Below are positions 47,632 through 56,663 of a stretch of 64,000 nucleotides of DNA, one piece after another (position 1 is the first letter of the stretch; each line of letters starts with the position of its first letter). The notes under the pieces were generated by a model. That model made no database searches. It worked only from the letters and a program-made list of their open reading frames with translations, and had not been told where the DNA came from. The stretch spans positions 1-64,000 of the forward strand of contig NZ_CAJUBO010000003.1 of the NCBI RefSeq assembly GCF_910584445.1, given 5' to 3'. Source of the DNA: an uncultured Desulfovibrio sp. (GTDB lineage Bacteria > Desulfobacterota > Desulfovibrionia > Desulfovibrionales > Desulfovibrionaceae). The position numbers were made by a program, and so were the translations under genes.

Positions 47632-48272
47632 TACTGTTCAACCTCTTTGTCAAGGATTTCACCCTTATAGACCCAGACCTTGACGCCGATGATGCCATAG
47701 GTGGTGCGCGCCTCGGCAAAACCGAAATCGATATCGGCGCGCAGCGTCTGCAAGGGCACGCGGCCATCGCGGTACCATTCGGTGCGGGCGATCTCCGCCC
47801 CGGCCAGGCGCCCGGAGCAGGTGACCTTGATGCCCTCCGCGCCGAACTTACGGGCCATGGAGACCGTGCGCTTCATGGCGCGGCGGAAAGCCACGCGGCG
47901 CTCCAGCTGCTGGGCGATGTTCTCGGCCACCAGCTGCGCGTCGATCTCGGGGCGCCGGATCTCATTGACTTCCAGGGAAAATTCGCGACCGAACTTCTGG
48001 CGCAGGTCCGTACGCAGCTTTTCGATCTCCACGCCCTTGCGGCCGATGACGATGCCGGGACGGGCCGTGGAAAGGATAAGGCGCACCTTGCCGCCCGCAC
48101 GCTCAATCTCGATCTTGGAAAGCCCCGCGTGGTAGAGGAGCTTTTTCACGAAGGCGCGGATCTTGTGATCCTCCTGAACAAAGGCAGGATATTCCTTCTT
48201 GCTGAACCAGCGGGACTGCCAGTTCTTGTTGTACCCAAGCCGGAAGCCGAACGGATGTACTTTCTGACCCAT
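47631..48272 (-). CDS. rpsC: 30S ribosomal protein S3
   Basis: S3 lines the mRNA entry tunnel. The 213-residue product begins [20 protein letters not shown], has the KH domain with [36 protein letters not shown] and the S3 C-terminal signature [20 protein letters not shown]. It is slightly shorter than E. coli S3 because the disordered tail is absent. Confidence 0.97.
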   Translation of the reverse strand: MGQKVHPFGFRLGYNKNWQSRWFSKKEYPAFVQEDHKIRAFVKKLLYHAGLSKIEIERAGGKVRLILSTARPGIVIGRKGVEIEKLRTDLRQKFGREFSLEVNEIRRPEIDAQLVAENIAQQLERRVAFRRAMKRTVSMARKFGAEGIKVTCSGRLAGAEIARTEWYRDGRVPLQTLRADIDFGFAEARTTYGIIGVKVWVYKGEILDKEVEQ

Positions 48273-48275
48273 AGC

Positions 48276-48614
48276 CTATTCCTGCCCTTCTGCGAGTATG
48301 ACGGTGATGTGGCTGGTGCGCTTGTGGATCTTGCTCGCGCGACCCTGCGCGCGGGGCATGAAGCGCTTCCAGGTAGGCCCTTCGTTGACCACCACTTCCT
48401 TCACCACCATGGCGTCCACATCCACGCCCCCGAGCTGGGAGGCATTGGCGAGGGCGCTCTTGAGCACGCCGAAGATGACGCCCGCGGGCTTGTTGGGGGT
48501 AAAGCGCAACAGGTTCATGGCCTCCTCGACCCCAAGGCCCCGGACGTTCCTGGCGACAAGGCGGGCCTTGCGCGGCGAAACGCGCTGGAATTTCGCAATG
48601 GCTCTCGATTCCAT
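48276..48614 (-). CDS. rplV: 50S ribosomal protein L22
   Basis: L22 reaches into the exit tunnel with a long hairpin. The 112-residue product begins MESRAIAKFQRVSPRKARLV and has LRFTPNKPAGVIFGVLKSA and the tip segment RFMPRAQGRASKIHKRTSHI. Macrolide-resistance changes would occur in that hairpin. The region looks wild type. Confidence 0.97.
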   Translation of the reverse strand: MESRAIAKFQRVSPRKARLVARNVRGLGVEEAMNLLRFTPNKPAGVIFGVLKSALANASQLGGVDVDAMVVKEVVVNEGPTWKRFMPRAQGRASKIHKRTSHITVILAEGQE

Positions 48615-48623
48615 ATCCCTACC

Positions 48624-48908
48624 CTACTTCTTGCCGGCCTTGGCTTTCTTGTCGGCGGCATGGCCGTGGAAGGTGCGCGTGGGCGAAAATTCGCCCAGCT
48701 TGTGCCCGACCATGTTCTCGGTAACAAAGACAGGCACGAACTTTTTGCCGTTATGCACCGCAAAGGTCAGCCCCACCATTTCCGGAAGGATGGTCGAGCG
48801 ACGCGACCAGGTCTTGAGCACGCGGCGGTCATTATTTGCCACCGCGGTATCGACCTTTTTCAGCAGATGGCCGTCAACGAACGGCCCTTTCTTCAACGAT
48901 CTGGGCAT
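48624..48908 (-). CDS. rpsS: 30S ribosomal protein S19
   Basis: S19 lies in the head of the small subunit with S13. The 94-residue product begins [20 protein letters not shown] and has [20 protein letters not shown] and [20 protein letters not shown], ending in a lysine-rich tail. Normal length. Confidence 0.97.
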   Translation of the reverse strand: MPRSLKKGPFVDGHLLKKVDTAVANNDRRVLKTWSRRSTILPEMVGLTFAVHNGKKFVPVFVTENMVGHKLGEFSPTRTFHGHAADKKAKAGKK

Positions 48909-48917
48909 GATCTACTC

Positions 48918-49766
48918 CTACTTCTGGCCGCGGCGCTTGACGATGAGCCGCGAAGAGGGCTTCTTCCTGTCGCGGGTCTTGTACCCCTTGGCGGGCATGC
49001 CCCACGGCGATACCGGATGGCGGCCGCCGGAGCTTCTGCCCTCGCCGCCGCCGAGCGGATGGTCGATGGGGTTCATCGCCACGCCGCGCACCTGCGGGCG
49101 CCGCCCCAGCCAGCGGTTCCGCCCGGCCTTGCCCAGCGAAACATTCTCATGGGAGATATTGCCCACCTGGCCGACGGTGGCGATGCAGGCGGCAAGCACC
49201 CGGCGCACTTCGCCGGAAGGCAGGCGCAGCAGGGCGTATTTGCCTTCCTTCGCCACAAGCTGGGCGTAGGTGCCGGCGGCGCGGCAGAGCTGGCCGCCCT
49301 TGCCGGGCGAAAGCTCGATATTGTGGAGCACCGTGCCCACGGGGATGCGGGCCATCTCCAGGGCATTGCCCGGCTTGATGTCCGCGCTCTGGCCCGTGCG
49401 GCCGTCCACGCCGCTCATGATCACGTCGCCCTGCTTCAGGCCGACGGGCGCCAGGATATAGCGCTTTTCGCCATCGGCATAGTGCAGGAGCGCGATGCGC
49501 GCCGTGCGGTTGGGATCATACTCGATCTCGGCAACCGTGGCGGGGATGCCGATCTTGTTGCGCTTGAAGTCGATGATGCGGTAGAGGCGCTTGACGCCGC
49601 CGCCGCGACGACGGCTCGTGACGCGGCCGCGGTTGTTGCGGCCGGCCTTCCGGGGAAGGCCCTCGGTGAGCGACTTCTCGGGCGTGGTCCTCGTGATTTC
49701 CTCGAAATCGGAGACCGTCTGGAAGCGGCGGCCCGCGGAGGTCGGTTTCAGCTTGCGGACAGCCAT
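48918..49766 (-). CDS. rplB: 50S ribosomal protein L2
   Basis: L2 is among the most conserved large-subunit proteins, needed for subunit joining. The 282-residue product has [40 protein letters not shown], and the signature [20 protein letters not shown]. The last includes the conserved histidine linked to peptidyl transfer. Normal length. Confidence 0.97.
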   Translation of the reverse strand: MAVRKLKPTSAGRRFQTVSDFEEITRTTPEKSLTEGLPRKAGRNNRGRVTSRRRGGGVKRLYRIIDFKRNKIGIPATVAEIEYDPNRTARIALLHYADGEKRYILAPVGLKQGDVIMSGVDGRTGQSADIKPGNALEMARIPVGTVLHNIELSPGKGGQLCRAAGTYAQLVAKEGKYALLRLPSGEVRRVLAACIATVGQVGNISHENVSLGKAGRNRWLGRRPQVRGVAMNPIDHPLGGGEGRSSGGRHPVSPWGMPAKGYKTRDRKKPSSRLIVKRRGQK

Positions 49767-49768
49767 GA

Positions 49769-50059
49769 CTACACCCCCTCGAAGAACTCGATTTTATCGC
49801 CCTCGGCCAGCGTCACATACGCCTTCTTCCAGCCGGGCTTGCGGCCGACCACACGGCCCTGGCGCTCCCTGTCGGCAGGGGCGCGGCGCACCACATTGAC
49901 CGCCTCGACCGTAACGTCGAACGCCTTTTCCACCGCCCGCTTGATCTCGACCTTGTTGGCGCCGGGATGGACATAGAAAGCGACCTGGCGCGACGCGTCC
50001 TTGAGCATGGTCGTCTTTTCCGTGAGCAGGGGCTTGAGGAGAACAGTGGTCAGTTCCAT
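49769..50059 (-). CDS. rplW: 50S ribosomal protein L23
   Basis: L23 at the exit tunnel is the docking site for trigger factor and SRP. The 96-residue product begins [20 protein letters not shown], has [20 protein letters not shown] and the basic [20 protein letters not shown] 50059 is set by this N-terminus. It follows rplD by 1 base. Confidence 0.96.
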   Translation of the reverse strand: MELTTVLLKPLLTEKTTMLKDASRQVAFYVHPGANKVEIKRAVEKAFDVTVEAVNVVRRAPADRERQGRVVGRKPGWKKAYVTLAEGDKIEFFEGV

Positions 50060-50060
50060 C

Positions 50061-50690
50061 TTACTCTCCCTTGACAAAACGCGCCTGCACCGGCTCCACG
50101 GCACCTTCCAGCAGCACAAGCTGCTTGTGCCGCAGGACCTCCAGCACGCTCAGCTGATCGGGCGTGGTGAAACGGATGCCGGGAATGTTGCGCGAGGAGC
50201 GGATCAGGGTTTCATTGACTTCGGGCGCGACGATGAGCGCCTTGGAAAGGCCCAGGGCCTTCGCCACGGAGGCGAAGAGTCTGGTCTTTGGCTCGGCAAG
50301 TTCGATGGCCTTGACCACCAGCAGGCTCTCGCCGGCAAGGCGGCTCGAAAGCGCCATCTTCAGCGCGAGCGCGCGGACCTTCCTGTTGACCTTGAAGCTG
50401 TAGTCGCGGGGCGTCGGCCCGAACACGATGGCGCCACCGCGCCACACGGGCGAACGGTTGGAGCCGGACCGCGCGCGGCCGGTGCCCTTCTGCTTCCAGG
50501 GCTTGACGCCGCCGCCGGAGACAAAGGCGCGGGTCTTGGCATTGTGCGTTCCCGCGCGCCGCGCGGCAAGCTGCGCCCGCACCACGAGGTGGAGGATCTC
50601 CGCCCTCGGCTCGATCTCGAACACCTCAGGGGCCAGCGTGATCTCGCCGCTCTCCTGCTTGTTCTGGTCATATACTTTCACGGTAGCCAT
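50061..50690 (-). CDS. rplD: 50S ribosomal protein L4
   Basis: L4 lines the exit tunnel and in E. coli also represses its own S10 operon by attenuation in the leader. The 209-residue product has NAKTRAFVSGGGVKPWKQKGTGRARSGSNRSPVWRGG (in part), PTPRDYSFKVNRKVRALALK and NIPGIRFTTPDQLSVLEVLR. This is relevant to the terminator-like hairpin found ahead of rpsJ. Confidence 0.97.
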   Translation of the reverse strand: MATVKVYDQNKQESGEITLAPEVFEIEPRAEILHLVVRAQLAARRAGTHNAKTRAFVSGGGVKPWKQKGTGRARSGSNRSPVWRGGAIVFGPTPRDYSFKVNRKVRALALKMALSSRLAGESLLVVKAIELAEPKTRLFASVAKALGLSKALIVAPEVNETLIRSSRNIPGIRFTTPDQLSVLEVLRHKQLVLLEGAVEPVQARFVKGE

Positions 50691-50699
50691 GTCGCTCCC

Positions 50700-51329
50700 C
50701 TACTGCTTGCGAACCAGGACGAGGCCGTTCTTGGGGCCGGGCACCGAGCCTCTGACGAGAATGACGTTGTCCTGCGGACGCACGCCCACGATCAGGAGGC
50801 CCATCTCCGTCACGGTTTCATTGCCCCAGTGGCCGGCCATCTTGCGGCCCTTGAAGACATGGCCGGGGAAGGTGTTGTTGCCGACGGAGCCGTTGTTGCG
50901 GTGCACCTTCTCGCAGCCGTGCGAATCCTTGGAGCCGGCAAAGTTCCAGCGGCGCATGCGGCCCTGATAGCCCTTGCCCACGCTCGTGCCCGTCACCTTG
51001 ACGACATCGCCGGGGGCGAACATCTCCACGGTGAGCGCGTCGCCCGGCTTGTGTTCGGGCGCGCCGGCAAGGCGGATCTCGCGGGTATGGCGGTACAGGC
51101 CGTCATCGGCCTTGGCGAAATGGCCCTGCATGGCCTTGGTCACATGCTTGGCCTTGGCCTTCACAAAGGCGATCTGGAGGGCGTTGTAGCCATCCTTCGC
51201 TTCAGACTTGACCTGGGTGACGGGGCAAGGCCCGGCTTCAATGACCGTCACGGCCACAGCCGCGCCGTCCCCGCCGAAAATGCGGGTCATGCCCAGCTTG
51301 CGACCCAGAATTCCCAATTTCTCAGCCAT
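50700..51329 (-). CDS. rplC: 50S ribosomal protein L3
   Basis: L3 starts assembly of the large subunit and reaches the peptidyl-transferase centre. The 209-residue product begins [18 protein letters not shown] and has the signature [20 protein letters not shown], and then [20 protein letters not shown] (family GHRxTPGRVFKGKKMAGHxG). Normal length. Confidence 0.97.
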   Translation of the reverse strand: MAEKLGILGRKLGMTRIFGGDGAAVAVTVIEAGPCPVTQVKSEAKDGYNALQIAFVKAKAKHVTKAMQGHFAKADDGLYRHTREIRLAGAPEHKPGDALTVEMFAPGDVVKVTGTSVGKGYQGRMRRWNFAGSKDSHGCEKVHRNNGSVGNNTFPGHVFKGRKMAGHWGNETVTEMGLLIVGVRPQDNVILVRGSVPGPKNGLVLVRKQ

Positions 51330-51341
51330 GGCTGCCTCTCG

Positions 51342-51659
51342 CTAGAGCTTGATTTCCACATCCACGCCAGCGGGCAAGGAAAGCTTGCCAAGCGCGTCGA
51401 CGGTCTGCTGCGTGGGTTCCAGAATATCCATGAGGCGCTTGTGGATGCGCATCTCGAACTGCTCGCGGGACTTCTTGTTCCCATGCACCGACCGCTGGAT
51501 GGTGTACTTGTGGATATTGGTGGGCAGGGGGATTGGCCCGGCCACGCCCGCGCCGGTATTGCGCGCCGTGTCCACGATTTCCGCAACGGCCTTGTCCAGG
51601 ATGCGGTAATCGTAGGCCTTGAGCTTGATCCGGATGCGATCGCTGCTGACAGTCGTCAT
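51342..51659 (-). CDS. rpsJ: 30S ribosomal protein S10
   Basis: S10 is part of the small-subunit head and, as NusE, of antitermination complexes. The 105-residue product begins [20 protein letters not shown], then [20 protein letters not shown] and [23 protein letters not shown] 51659 follows AATGGAGTAGGCATA with a GGAG site. It is the first gene of the S10-spc-alpha cluster and lies 19 bases after a terminator-like hairpin. Confidence 0.97.
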   Translation of the reverse strand: MTTVSSDRIRIKLKAYDYRILDKAVAEIVDTARNTGAGVAGPIPLPTNIHKYTIQRSVHGNKKSREQFEMRIHKRLMDILEPTQQTVDALGKLSLPAGVDVEIKL

Positions 51660-51677
51660 TATGCCTACTCCATTTGC

Positions 51678-51713
51678 AAAAAACCCGGGCCGCGCGAACG
51701 CGGGCACTCCCGG
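51678..51713 (-). promoter_or_regulatory. Terminator-like attenuator in the S10 operon leader
   Basis: On the minus strand CCGGG and CCGCG pair with CGCGG and CCCGG around a TTCG loop, and the stem is followed directly by TTTTTT (51683-51678) and then the rpsJ ribosome site. A second GC hairpin GGCCGC/GCGGCC just upstream (about 51715-51732) could compete with it. This is the expected design of transcription attenuation, by analogy with L4 control of S10 in E. coli, though the sequences need not be related. Confidence 0.6.
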
Positions 51714-52160
51714 CGCGGCCGCATGCGCGGCCGGCAAGCCACGACACCCCTGACGAAAAGGGGGCGCTTCCTGCGGGAAACTCCGGGATGACTCCGGCTG
51801 CGTGGGAGAAAAACGAACGCCGGGCGCACGTCACAGCCACGCGAAAACCTCGCGGGAAGCCCCTGACGCGGCCCGATCATGCCACCGAAACGGCGGCTGG
51901 CGGGACCCGCAGGGTCGCCAAACGGGGGAAGTTCCCCCACTCCTTACAGCCCCGGTCGCGCGGGCGCGCCTTGCGGCGTCGACCCTGCGCTGGCTCCGTC
52001 ACTGGGCTGGAACGGCTCGACATTATGCGGCATCTGGCAACGCCTGCGAATGTCAAAGCCCTGGCGCGCGGCGCAGTGCCGCACGGCCCGGGCGCAGCAG
52101 GACAGGCTCGACCTGCCCTTCCCTGCCGTCCAGGGATTGCCTCACAAAATGTGGGACGTG
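51684..52160 (-). other. Long S10 operon leader without genes
   Basis: Between the promoter at 52165-52193 and rpsJ lie about 500 transcribed bases with no convincing gene. The open frames seen are GC-driven and match nothing. The rpsJ-proximal end carries the attenuator hairpin. The remainder is GC-rich and likely structured, but I did not resolve a fold. Confidence 0.5.
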
Positions 52161-52164
52161 GGAG

Positions 52165-52193
52165 GTTTTAACGGACATTCCCCCCGCCGTCAA
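52165..52193 (-). promoter_or_regulatory. Sigma70-type promoter for the S10-spc operon
   Basis: On the minus strand TTGACG (52193-52188), 17 bases and TAAAAC (52170-52165) lie just after the ftsY stop. The resulting leader is roughly 500 bases. Confidence 0.6.
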
Positions 52194-52245
52194 GAATTTT
52201 CGGAAAAAATTTCCCCTGCCTGCCGCCCCGTCGCAAAAGCGCCGG

Positions 52246-53568
52246 CTACTCCCCCGCCGGTCCGCCCAGCAGGGCGCGGGCAAAGGCGTCGCCATCAAAG
52301 GGACGCAGGTCCTCCATTTTTTCGCCCAGCCCCACATAGGTGATGGGCAGCCCCTCGCGCAGGGCCACGGCGATAGCCACGCCGCCCTTGGCCGTGCCGT
52401 CCAGCTTGGTGAGGATGAGTTCGTCCGCCCCCGCGGCCTCCTTGAAAAGATGCGCCTGCGAAAGCGCGTTCTGCCCGGTGGTGGCGTCCAGCACCAGGAC
52501 GCAGCGATGCGGCGCGCCGGGATGCTTCTTGCCCAGCACCTGGCGGATCTTGCCCAGCTCCTCCATGAGGTTGACCTTGGTCTGGAGCCTGCCCGCCGTA
52601 TCCACGAAGAGGACATCCACCCCCTCCCGCACGGCGCGGTCCATGGCCTGCCACGCCACCGAGGCGGGATCGGCCCCCGGCGCTCCGGCATGGAATCCCG
52701 CGCCCGCGCGCCGCGCCCAGGTCTCCAGCTGTTCCACGGCCGCCGCGCGGAAGGTGTCGGCGGCGGCGATGAGCACCTTCTTGCCCTGCATGCGCGCCCG
52801 ATGCGCCAGCTTGCCGATGGTGGTGGTCTTGCCCACGCCGTTGACGCCCACCATGAGCACCACTTCAGGAGGGTTCAGCGCGGCGATGCGGCGCGGCCGG
52901 CGGAACAGGTCCTCCAGTTCGGCGAGCAGGAGCGGACGCACCCCTTCCGTGCGCGTGACCTTTTCGCGCCGGGCGCGCTCCCGCAGCCGGGCCGTCATCT
53001 CCAGCGCGGTCTCGACCCCGAGGTCCGCCGTGATGAAGAGTTCTTCCAGCTCCTCCCAGAAGGCGTCGCTCAGTTCGCCATGGCTGGCGAACAGGCCATC
53101 CAGCCGCCGGGCGAACTGCTCGCGCGTGCGCGTCAGCCCCTGGCTGAACTTGAGGAAAAGACGGTTGCGCTCATCCTCTTCATCCTCCAGATCCAGGGCG
53201 AGAGCAAGGCGGTACTGCAACTCGGAGCGGAATTCCTCCACATGGCGGTATTCCATGCGCGCGAGCCAGTCCTGAAACTCGGTGACAAAGGTCTCCGCCT
53301 CGGCGGGCGGCGTCTCCAGGGCGCGCAACAGCAGGGCGAGCCTGCGCCACAGCTCGTCCCCGGCGGTATCCACGCCGTCAAGGACAACGCCGAGCCATGT
53401 CGAAAGCCGCGGCTCGGCCTCGCGCAGACGGAGGATGAGAGCGGCATCCGCAGCGTCATCGCCCGCGGGGATGGCGCCGGACGCGGGGGACACCGGCGCG
53501 CGCGCGCCGTCGGGAGCGGCTGCGCCGCCCCCGGAAAACAGACGACGAACCCTGGAAAAAAAGCCCAT
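52246..53568 (-). CDS. ftsY: Signal recognition particle receptor FtsY
   Basis: FtsY receives SRP-ribosome complexes at the membrane through paired GTP hydrolysis with Ffh. The 440-residue protein starts MGFFSRVRRLFSGGG (amphipathic, membrane-targeting), has an acidic and alanine-rich A region to ~120, then the helical N domain and the G domain: GVNGVGKTTTIGKLA, the insertion box with DTFRAAAVEQL, DTAGRLQTK, TKLDGTAKGG and GLGEKMEDL. ATG 53568 overlaps the stop of the upstream membrane gene by one base (TAATG), so the two are coupled. Confidence 0.96.
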   Translation of the reverse strand: MGFFSRVRRLFSGGGAAAPDGARAPVSPASGAIPAGDDAADAALILRLREAEPRLSTWLGVVLDGVDTAGDELWRRLALLLRALETPPAEAETFVTEFQDWLARMEYRHVEEFRSELQYRLALALDLEDEEDERNRLFLKFSQGLTRTREQFARRLDGLFASHGELSDAFWEELEELFITADLGVETALEMTARLRERARREKVTRTEGVRPLLLAELEDLFRRPRRIAALNPPEVVLMVGVNGVGKTTTIGKLAHRARMQGKKVLIAAADTFRAAAVEQLETWARRAGAGFHAGAPGADPASVAWQAMDRAVREGVDVLFVDTAGRLQTKVNLMEELGKIRQVLGKKHPGAPHRCVLVLDATTGQNALSQAHLFKEAAGADELILTKLDGTAKGGVAIAVALREGLPITYVGLGEKMEDLRPFDGDAFARALLGGPAGE

Positions 53569-54638
53569 TACCGGCCCCCCTCTCCGCTTCTGGTCCCATT
53601 GCCTCCGCCCTCCAGGGCCGCGAGCACCTCTTCGAGGGCACGCGCGCATTCCTCCACGGGCAGGGCGCGCGTTTCGCACTCAGGGTCGTTGAGTGCCGCC
53701 TGCATCTTTCTGGCGGCGGCGGCGAGGCGCTCCGCCCCCAGGCAGGGCGCGGCCTGCTCCAGCATGCGCCCCAGATGGCAAAGCCCGGCGGTCTCGCCAT
53801 CCGAAAACAGACGCTCCATGAGCCGGGGCGCGCGGGAAAACGTCTGGCGGAACATGCCGGCCGTCACGCGCCAGGCATCGGGATTCCTGCGCTGGAAGCG
53901 GCGCCCCAGGGCCGGGTCCACCGCCGGGAGCGCCGTCACGGGGGACGCCTTTGGCCCGGACGCGCTCTCCTCGGGCACGCGGGGCGCAAGGCCGAGCACC
54001 ACGGGTTCGGGCGCGGCCGCCGCCGTTTCCGCGTCAGGCGCGGCGCCAAGGCGGCCGAGACGCCGGCGCACGGCACTCAGGTCTCCCCACAGCCAGAGCA
54101 GAAGCAGGAGCGCCAGCGTCCAGAGCGCCGCCCCAAGGACGAAGCGCCAGCGCTCGCGCGCCACGAGCTGGGCCTGTTCCTCCTCGTTCAGCCGGGGCGA
54201 GAGCCAGACTTCCACGGAACCCACGGTCTGCCCTTCCATCCTGAGCGGGTTCATGCCCTGCACGCAGTTCTCGGCCAGTTCGTCATCCCAGGGCACCGGT
54301 TCCCAGAGATAGTTGCGGCGCTGGCCCTCCAGCATGCCCTGACGGGTCTCCACCTTGACGGCGTAGAGGCGTTCGTCCTCCATGGCGCCCATGACGATGG
54401 TGCGCGCCGTGATTTCGTCCAGTTCCCAGGCGGGCAGGGCCAGCAGCGTGGCAAGCTGGGCCGCCGTGCGGCCGGCCTCGCCGATGAGGCGGTTTTCCGC
54501 GTCGCGGCGGCTGCTTTCCAGATTCCAGAGGCCCAGGATGAAGAATAGCGCCAGACCGGCGCCCCAGAGGCAAAGGGCGATCCAGCGGCGGCCCGCGCGG
54601 GAAATGCGTGGCGTGTGCGGCAATGCGTTCCTGGGCAT
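53568..54638 (-). CDS. Membrane sensor-like protein with C-terminal Hpt-like helix bundle
   Basis: The 356-residue protein has two membrane segments (~19-37 and ~165-185) with a ~125-residue extracytoplasmic domain between them containing WELDEITARTIVMGAM and VGSVEVWLSPRLNEEE, resembling dCache/4HB-type sensor regions by layout. The cytoplasmic part has an alanine/proline linker and, near H288, a segment CHLGRMLEQAAPCLGAERLA that resembles a histidine phosphotransfer (Hpt) helix. No kinase or HAMP domain is seen. It is coupled by a one-base overlap to ftsY, which is an unusual neighbour. Function unknown; Hpt assignment is tentative. Confidence 0.6.
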   Translation of the reverse strand: MPRNALPHTPRISRAGRRWIALCLWGAGLALFFILGLWNLESSRRDAENRLIGEAGRTAAQLATLLALPAWELDEITARTIVMGAMEDERLYAVKVETRQGMLEGQRRNYLWEPVPWDDELAENCVQGMNPLRMEGQTVGSVEVWLSPRLNEEEQAQLVARERWRFVLGAALWTLALLLLLWLWGDLSAVRRRLGRLGAAPDAETAAAAPEPVVLGLAPRVPEESASGPKASPVTALPAVDPALGRRFQRRNPDAWRVTAGMFRQTFSRAPRLMERLFSDGETAGLCHLGRMLEQAAPCLGAERLAAAARKMQAALNDPECETRALPVEECARALEEVLAALEGGGNGTRSGEGGR

Positions 54639-54776
54639 GGGTTATGGCGTATCCGGGGGCTTTCGCCCCGATTTGCGGCGCGCGTCCGGCCCGTGGCCGT
54701 TTCCCCGGGCGCCGGGCGTTCCGGGCGGCCCTGACTATGCCTCACGCGGGCGCGGCGCGCAAGGGAGATGTCCGCG

Positions 54777-55277
54777 TCAGGGCCGGTGGGGGTCCCCCTC
54801 GGTCCGCCAGGCGGCCACCAGGGCGCGGACGGCGGCCTCGCGCGGAGCGGGGAGCGCCTTGGACTCCTCGGCGAAGACATGGATGCGCGTGCCCCCGCGC
54901 GGCACGAAAAGGCCCTTGACCCGGCACCAGGCCGGGGCGAGCACGGTCACGAGGTCCTCAAGGATCGTGTTGGTGATGCTCTCCATGAAGGACTGATGAT
55001 TGCGGAAGGCGAACATGTAGAGCTTGAAGCTCTTGGATTCCACACACCACTCGTCCGGGATGTATTCCACGCTGATGGTGCCGAAGTCCGGCTGGCCCGT
55101 CACCGGGCAGAGCGACGTGAATTCGGGGAACGTGATGCTGATCACATACGGCCGGTGCGGATAGCGGTTGGGAAACGCCTCCAGCAGCGAGGCCCGCGGG
55201 CCGTCCGTCACGGACGGCAGGGAGCCGCCGCCAAGCAGGCGCAGGCCGGTAACGTCATCCCTCTCACGGCTGGACAT
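54777..55277 (-). CDS. queF: NADPH-dependent 7-cyano-7-deazaguanine reductase QueF
   Basis: QueF reduces preQ0 to preQ1 in queuosine synthesis. The 166-residue protein is the short, unimodular YkvM type: catalytic C57 in FTSLCPVTGQPDF with D64, the QueF motif ESKSFKLYMF at 80-89, and H94 in FRNHQSF. ATG 55277 has AGGAGGAG just upstream. A TATAAT at 55320-55315 on the minus strand, 38 bases ahead, comes from the adjoining repeat element. No preQ1 riboswitch was recognised in the short leader. Other queuosine genes are not in the window. Confidence 0.95.
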   Translation of the reverse strand: MSSRERDDVTGLRLLGGGSLPSVTDGPRASLLEAFPNRYPHRPYVISITFPEFTSLCPVTGQPDFGTISVEYIPDEWCVESKSFKLYMFAFRNHQSFMESITNTILEDLVTVLAPAWCRVKGLFVPRGGTRIHVFAEESKALPAPREAAVRALVAAWRTEGDPHRP

Positions 55278-55312
55278 GGCTCCTCCTCTTCCCTTCCGGT
55301 TTTGCTTTGGCT

Positions 55313-55648
55313 TTATTATACTTTTGCGTTGGTGAGGCGCCTGTGCGGTATGGATACCGCCGAAATTCTCCGTCAAAAACAGCTCTGCGTTGCTGTCCAT
55401 TTGCGTAAGCCGCGCTTCGCGTGGCAACGCAAACGCGCCTGCGGCGCGCCCTTCGGGTGGCTTCGGCGCTGGCTGCGTCAGAAAAAAATTTTCTTGGTCG
55501 AGTACTTGAGTACACTCCCCGCGAAAATTTTTCTCTTCCTTGCCAGCGCCGAAAGATCTTATTTTTTCGGATTCTTCCGGCACCAGCATCCGTCTGTCGC
55601 TTCGCTCCAGACGGACTTAAGGATGTCTATCAACTGCAGTATACAACA
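55313..55648 (+). repeat. Dispersed structured repeat, copy 3
   Basis: This fills most of the 500-base gap between the divergent queF and ubiA genes. It holds GCGGTAT/ATACCGC (55345-55351 with 55354-55360), the block TCCGTCAAAAACAGC (55369-55383), an outer stem CGGCGCTGGC/GCCAGCGCCG (55464-55473 with 55542-55551) and an inner 13-bp stem with one mismatch (55481-55493 with 55523-55535). The loop is GTACTTGAGTACACTCC (55502-55518), and CCGTCTG/CAGACGG follows (55590-55596 with 55608-55614). Compared with copy 1 it has an extra ~75 bases (about 55385-55462) that contain their own GCGTTGC/GCAACGC hairpin. Confidence 0.8.
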
Positions 55649-55777
55649 GGGCCTTTGCCTTGGCGCGCGGATGCTTGTAAGCTGCGGCGCCACAGGCTAT
55701 GATGAGCGTTCTACGACATTCCGGTCCTGACGTCCAATGCCCCGCGGCGGGCGGCGGGGCCGCCGCGGAGCCTGACC

Positions 55778-56641
55778 ATGCATACCCGTTTCGGACACTT
55801 CGGCGACATCTGCCGGATGATCAAGATCGAGCATTCCATCTTCGCCCTGCCCTATGCCTGGGCCGGGGCGGTCCTCGCGGCGCGCGGCCTGCCGCCGTGG
55901 CGCGCGCTGCTGCTGCTCACCGTGGCGATGGTGGCCGTGCGCTCCTTTGCCATGACCTTCAACCGCATCGCGGATGTGCGTATCGACGCCGAAAACCCGC
56001 GCACCAGGGACCGGCCGCTCGTCACGGGCGCCATCAGCATGGGACAGGCGCGGGCTTTCTGCGCCCTCATGGCCGTCATCTTCATCGCGGCCTGCGCCGG
56101 GATCAACAGCCTCTGCCTCTGGCTCTCCGTGCCCGCCCTGCTCTTCGCCGGCGCCTACAGCCTGCTCAAGCGCGTGACGCCCCTCTGCCACTACTGGCTC
56201 GGCGCCACACTCGGCCTGGCCCCGCTGGCGGGCTGGATAGCGGTCACTCCCGAAAGCATGGGCCTTGCGCCCGTGCTCCTCTTTTTCGCCGTGACCTTCT
56301 GGGTCGGCGCGTTCGACATCTATTACGCATTCCAGGATCTGGACTGCGACCTGGCCCAGGGCCTGCATTCCATCCCCGCCCGCTTCGGGCCGGACACGGC
56401 CCTGGCCCTGGCCGGATTCTCGCACGCGCTCACGGTCATCTTTCTCACGCTCACGGGCATGGCGGCCGGGCTGGGCTGGGCATGGTACGTCATCTGCGCG
56501 GGCATCGCCCTCCTGCTCGTGGCGGAGCACCGGCTCATGCGCCCCGGCGACCTGCGCCATGTGAACACCGCCTTTTTTACCCTCAACGGCATCATCTCGC
56601 CCGTGGTGCTCGTCGGCGTCATCCTGGGCCTGTATCTCTGA
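55778..56641 (+). CDS. ubiA: UbiA-family prenyltransferase (menaquinone/futalosine type)
   Basis: UbiA-family enzymes attach a polyprenyl chain to an aromatic acid in the membrane. The 287-residue protein has about eight membrane segments and both aspartate motifs: N62-x3-D66-x3-D70 in FNRIADVRID and D180-x2-Y183-x3-D187-x3-D191. Its start MIKIEHSIFALPYAWAGA resembles the MqnP branch, which prenylates the futalosine-derived naphthoate for menaquinone. That is expected in sulfate reducers, but no mqn genes are in the window. ATG 55778 has GGAG upstream. A second ATG lies 13 codons on. darP follows after 22 bases. Confidence 0.88.
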   Translation: MHTRFGHFGDICRMIKIEHSIFALPYAWAGAVLAARGLPPWRALLLLTVAMVAVRSFAMTFNRIADVRIDAENPRTRDRPLVTGAISMGQARAFCALMAVIFIAACAGINSLCLWLSVPALLFAGAYSLLKRVTPLCHYWLGATLGLAPLAGWIAVTPESMGLAPVLLFFAVTFWVGAFDIYYAFQDLDCDLAQGLHSIPARFGPDTALALAGFSHALTVIFLTLTGMAAGLGWAWYVICAGIALLLVAEHRLMRPGDLRHVNTAFFTLNGIISPVVLVGVILGLYL

Positions 56642-56663
56642 ACCCGCTCCACAAGGAGGACCC

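Noticed and set aside
51802..54312. An 836-codon open frame on the plus strand opposite ftsY and the membrane gene
   Set aside because: It mirrors true genes on the other strand, has GC-driven composition rich in Arg, Ala and His, and shows no domain. In this GC-rich DNA the antisense frame of real genes often stays open.
55278..55312. preQ1 riboswitch upstream of queF
   Set aside because: Only about 35 bases lie between the TATAAT and the start codon, and no H-type pseudoknot pattern was seen.
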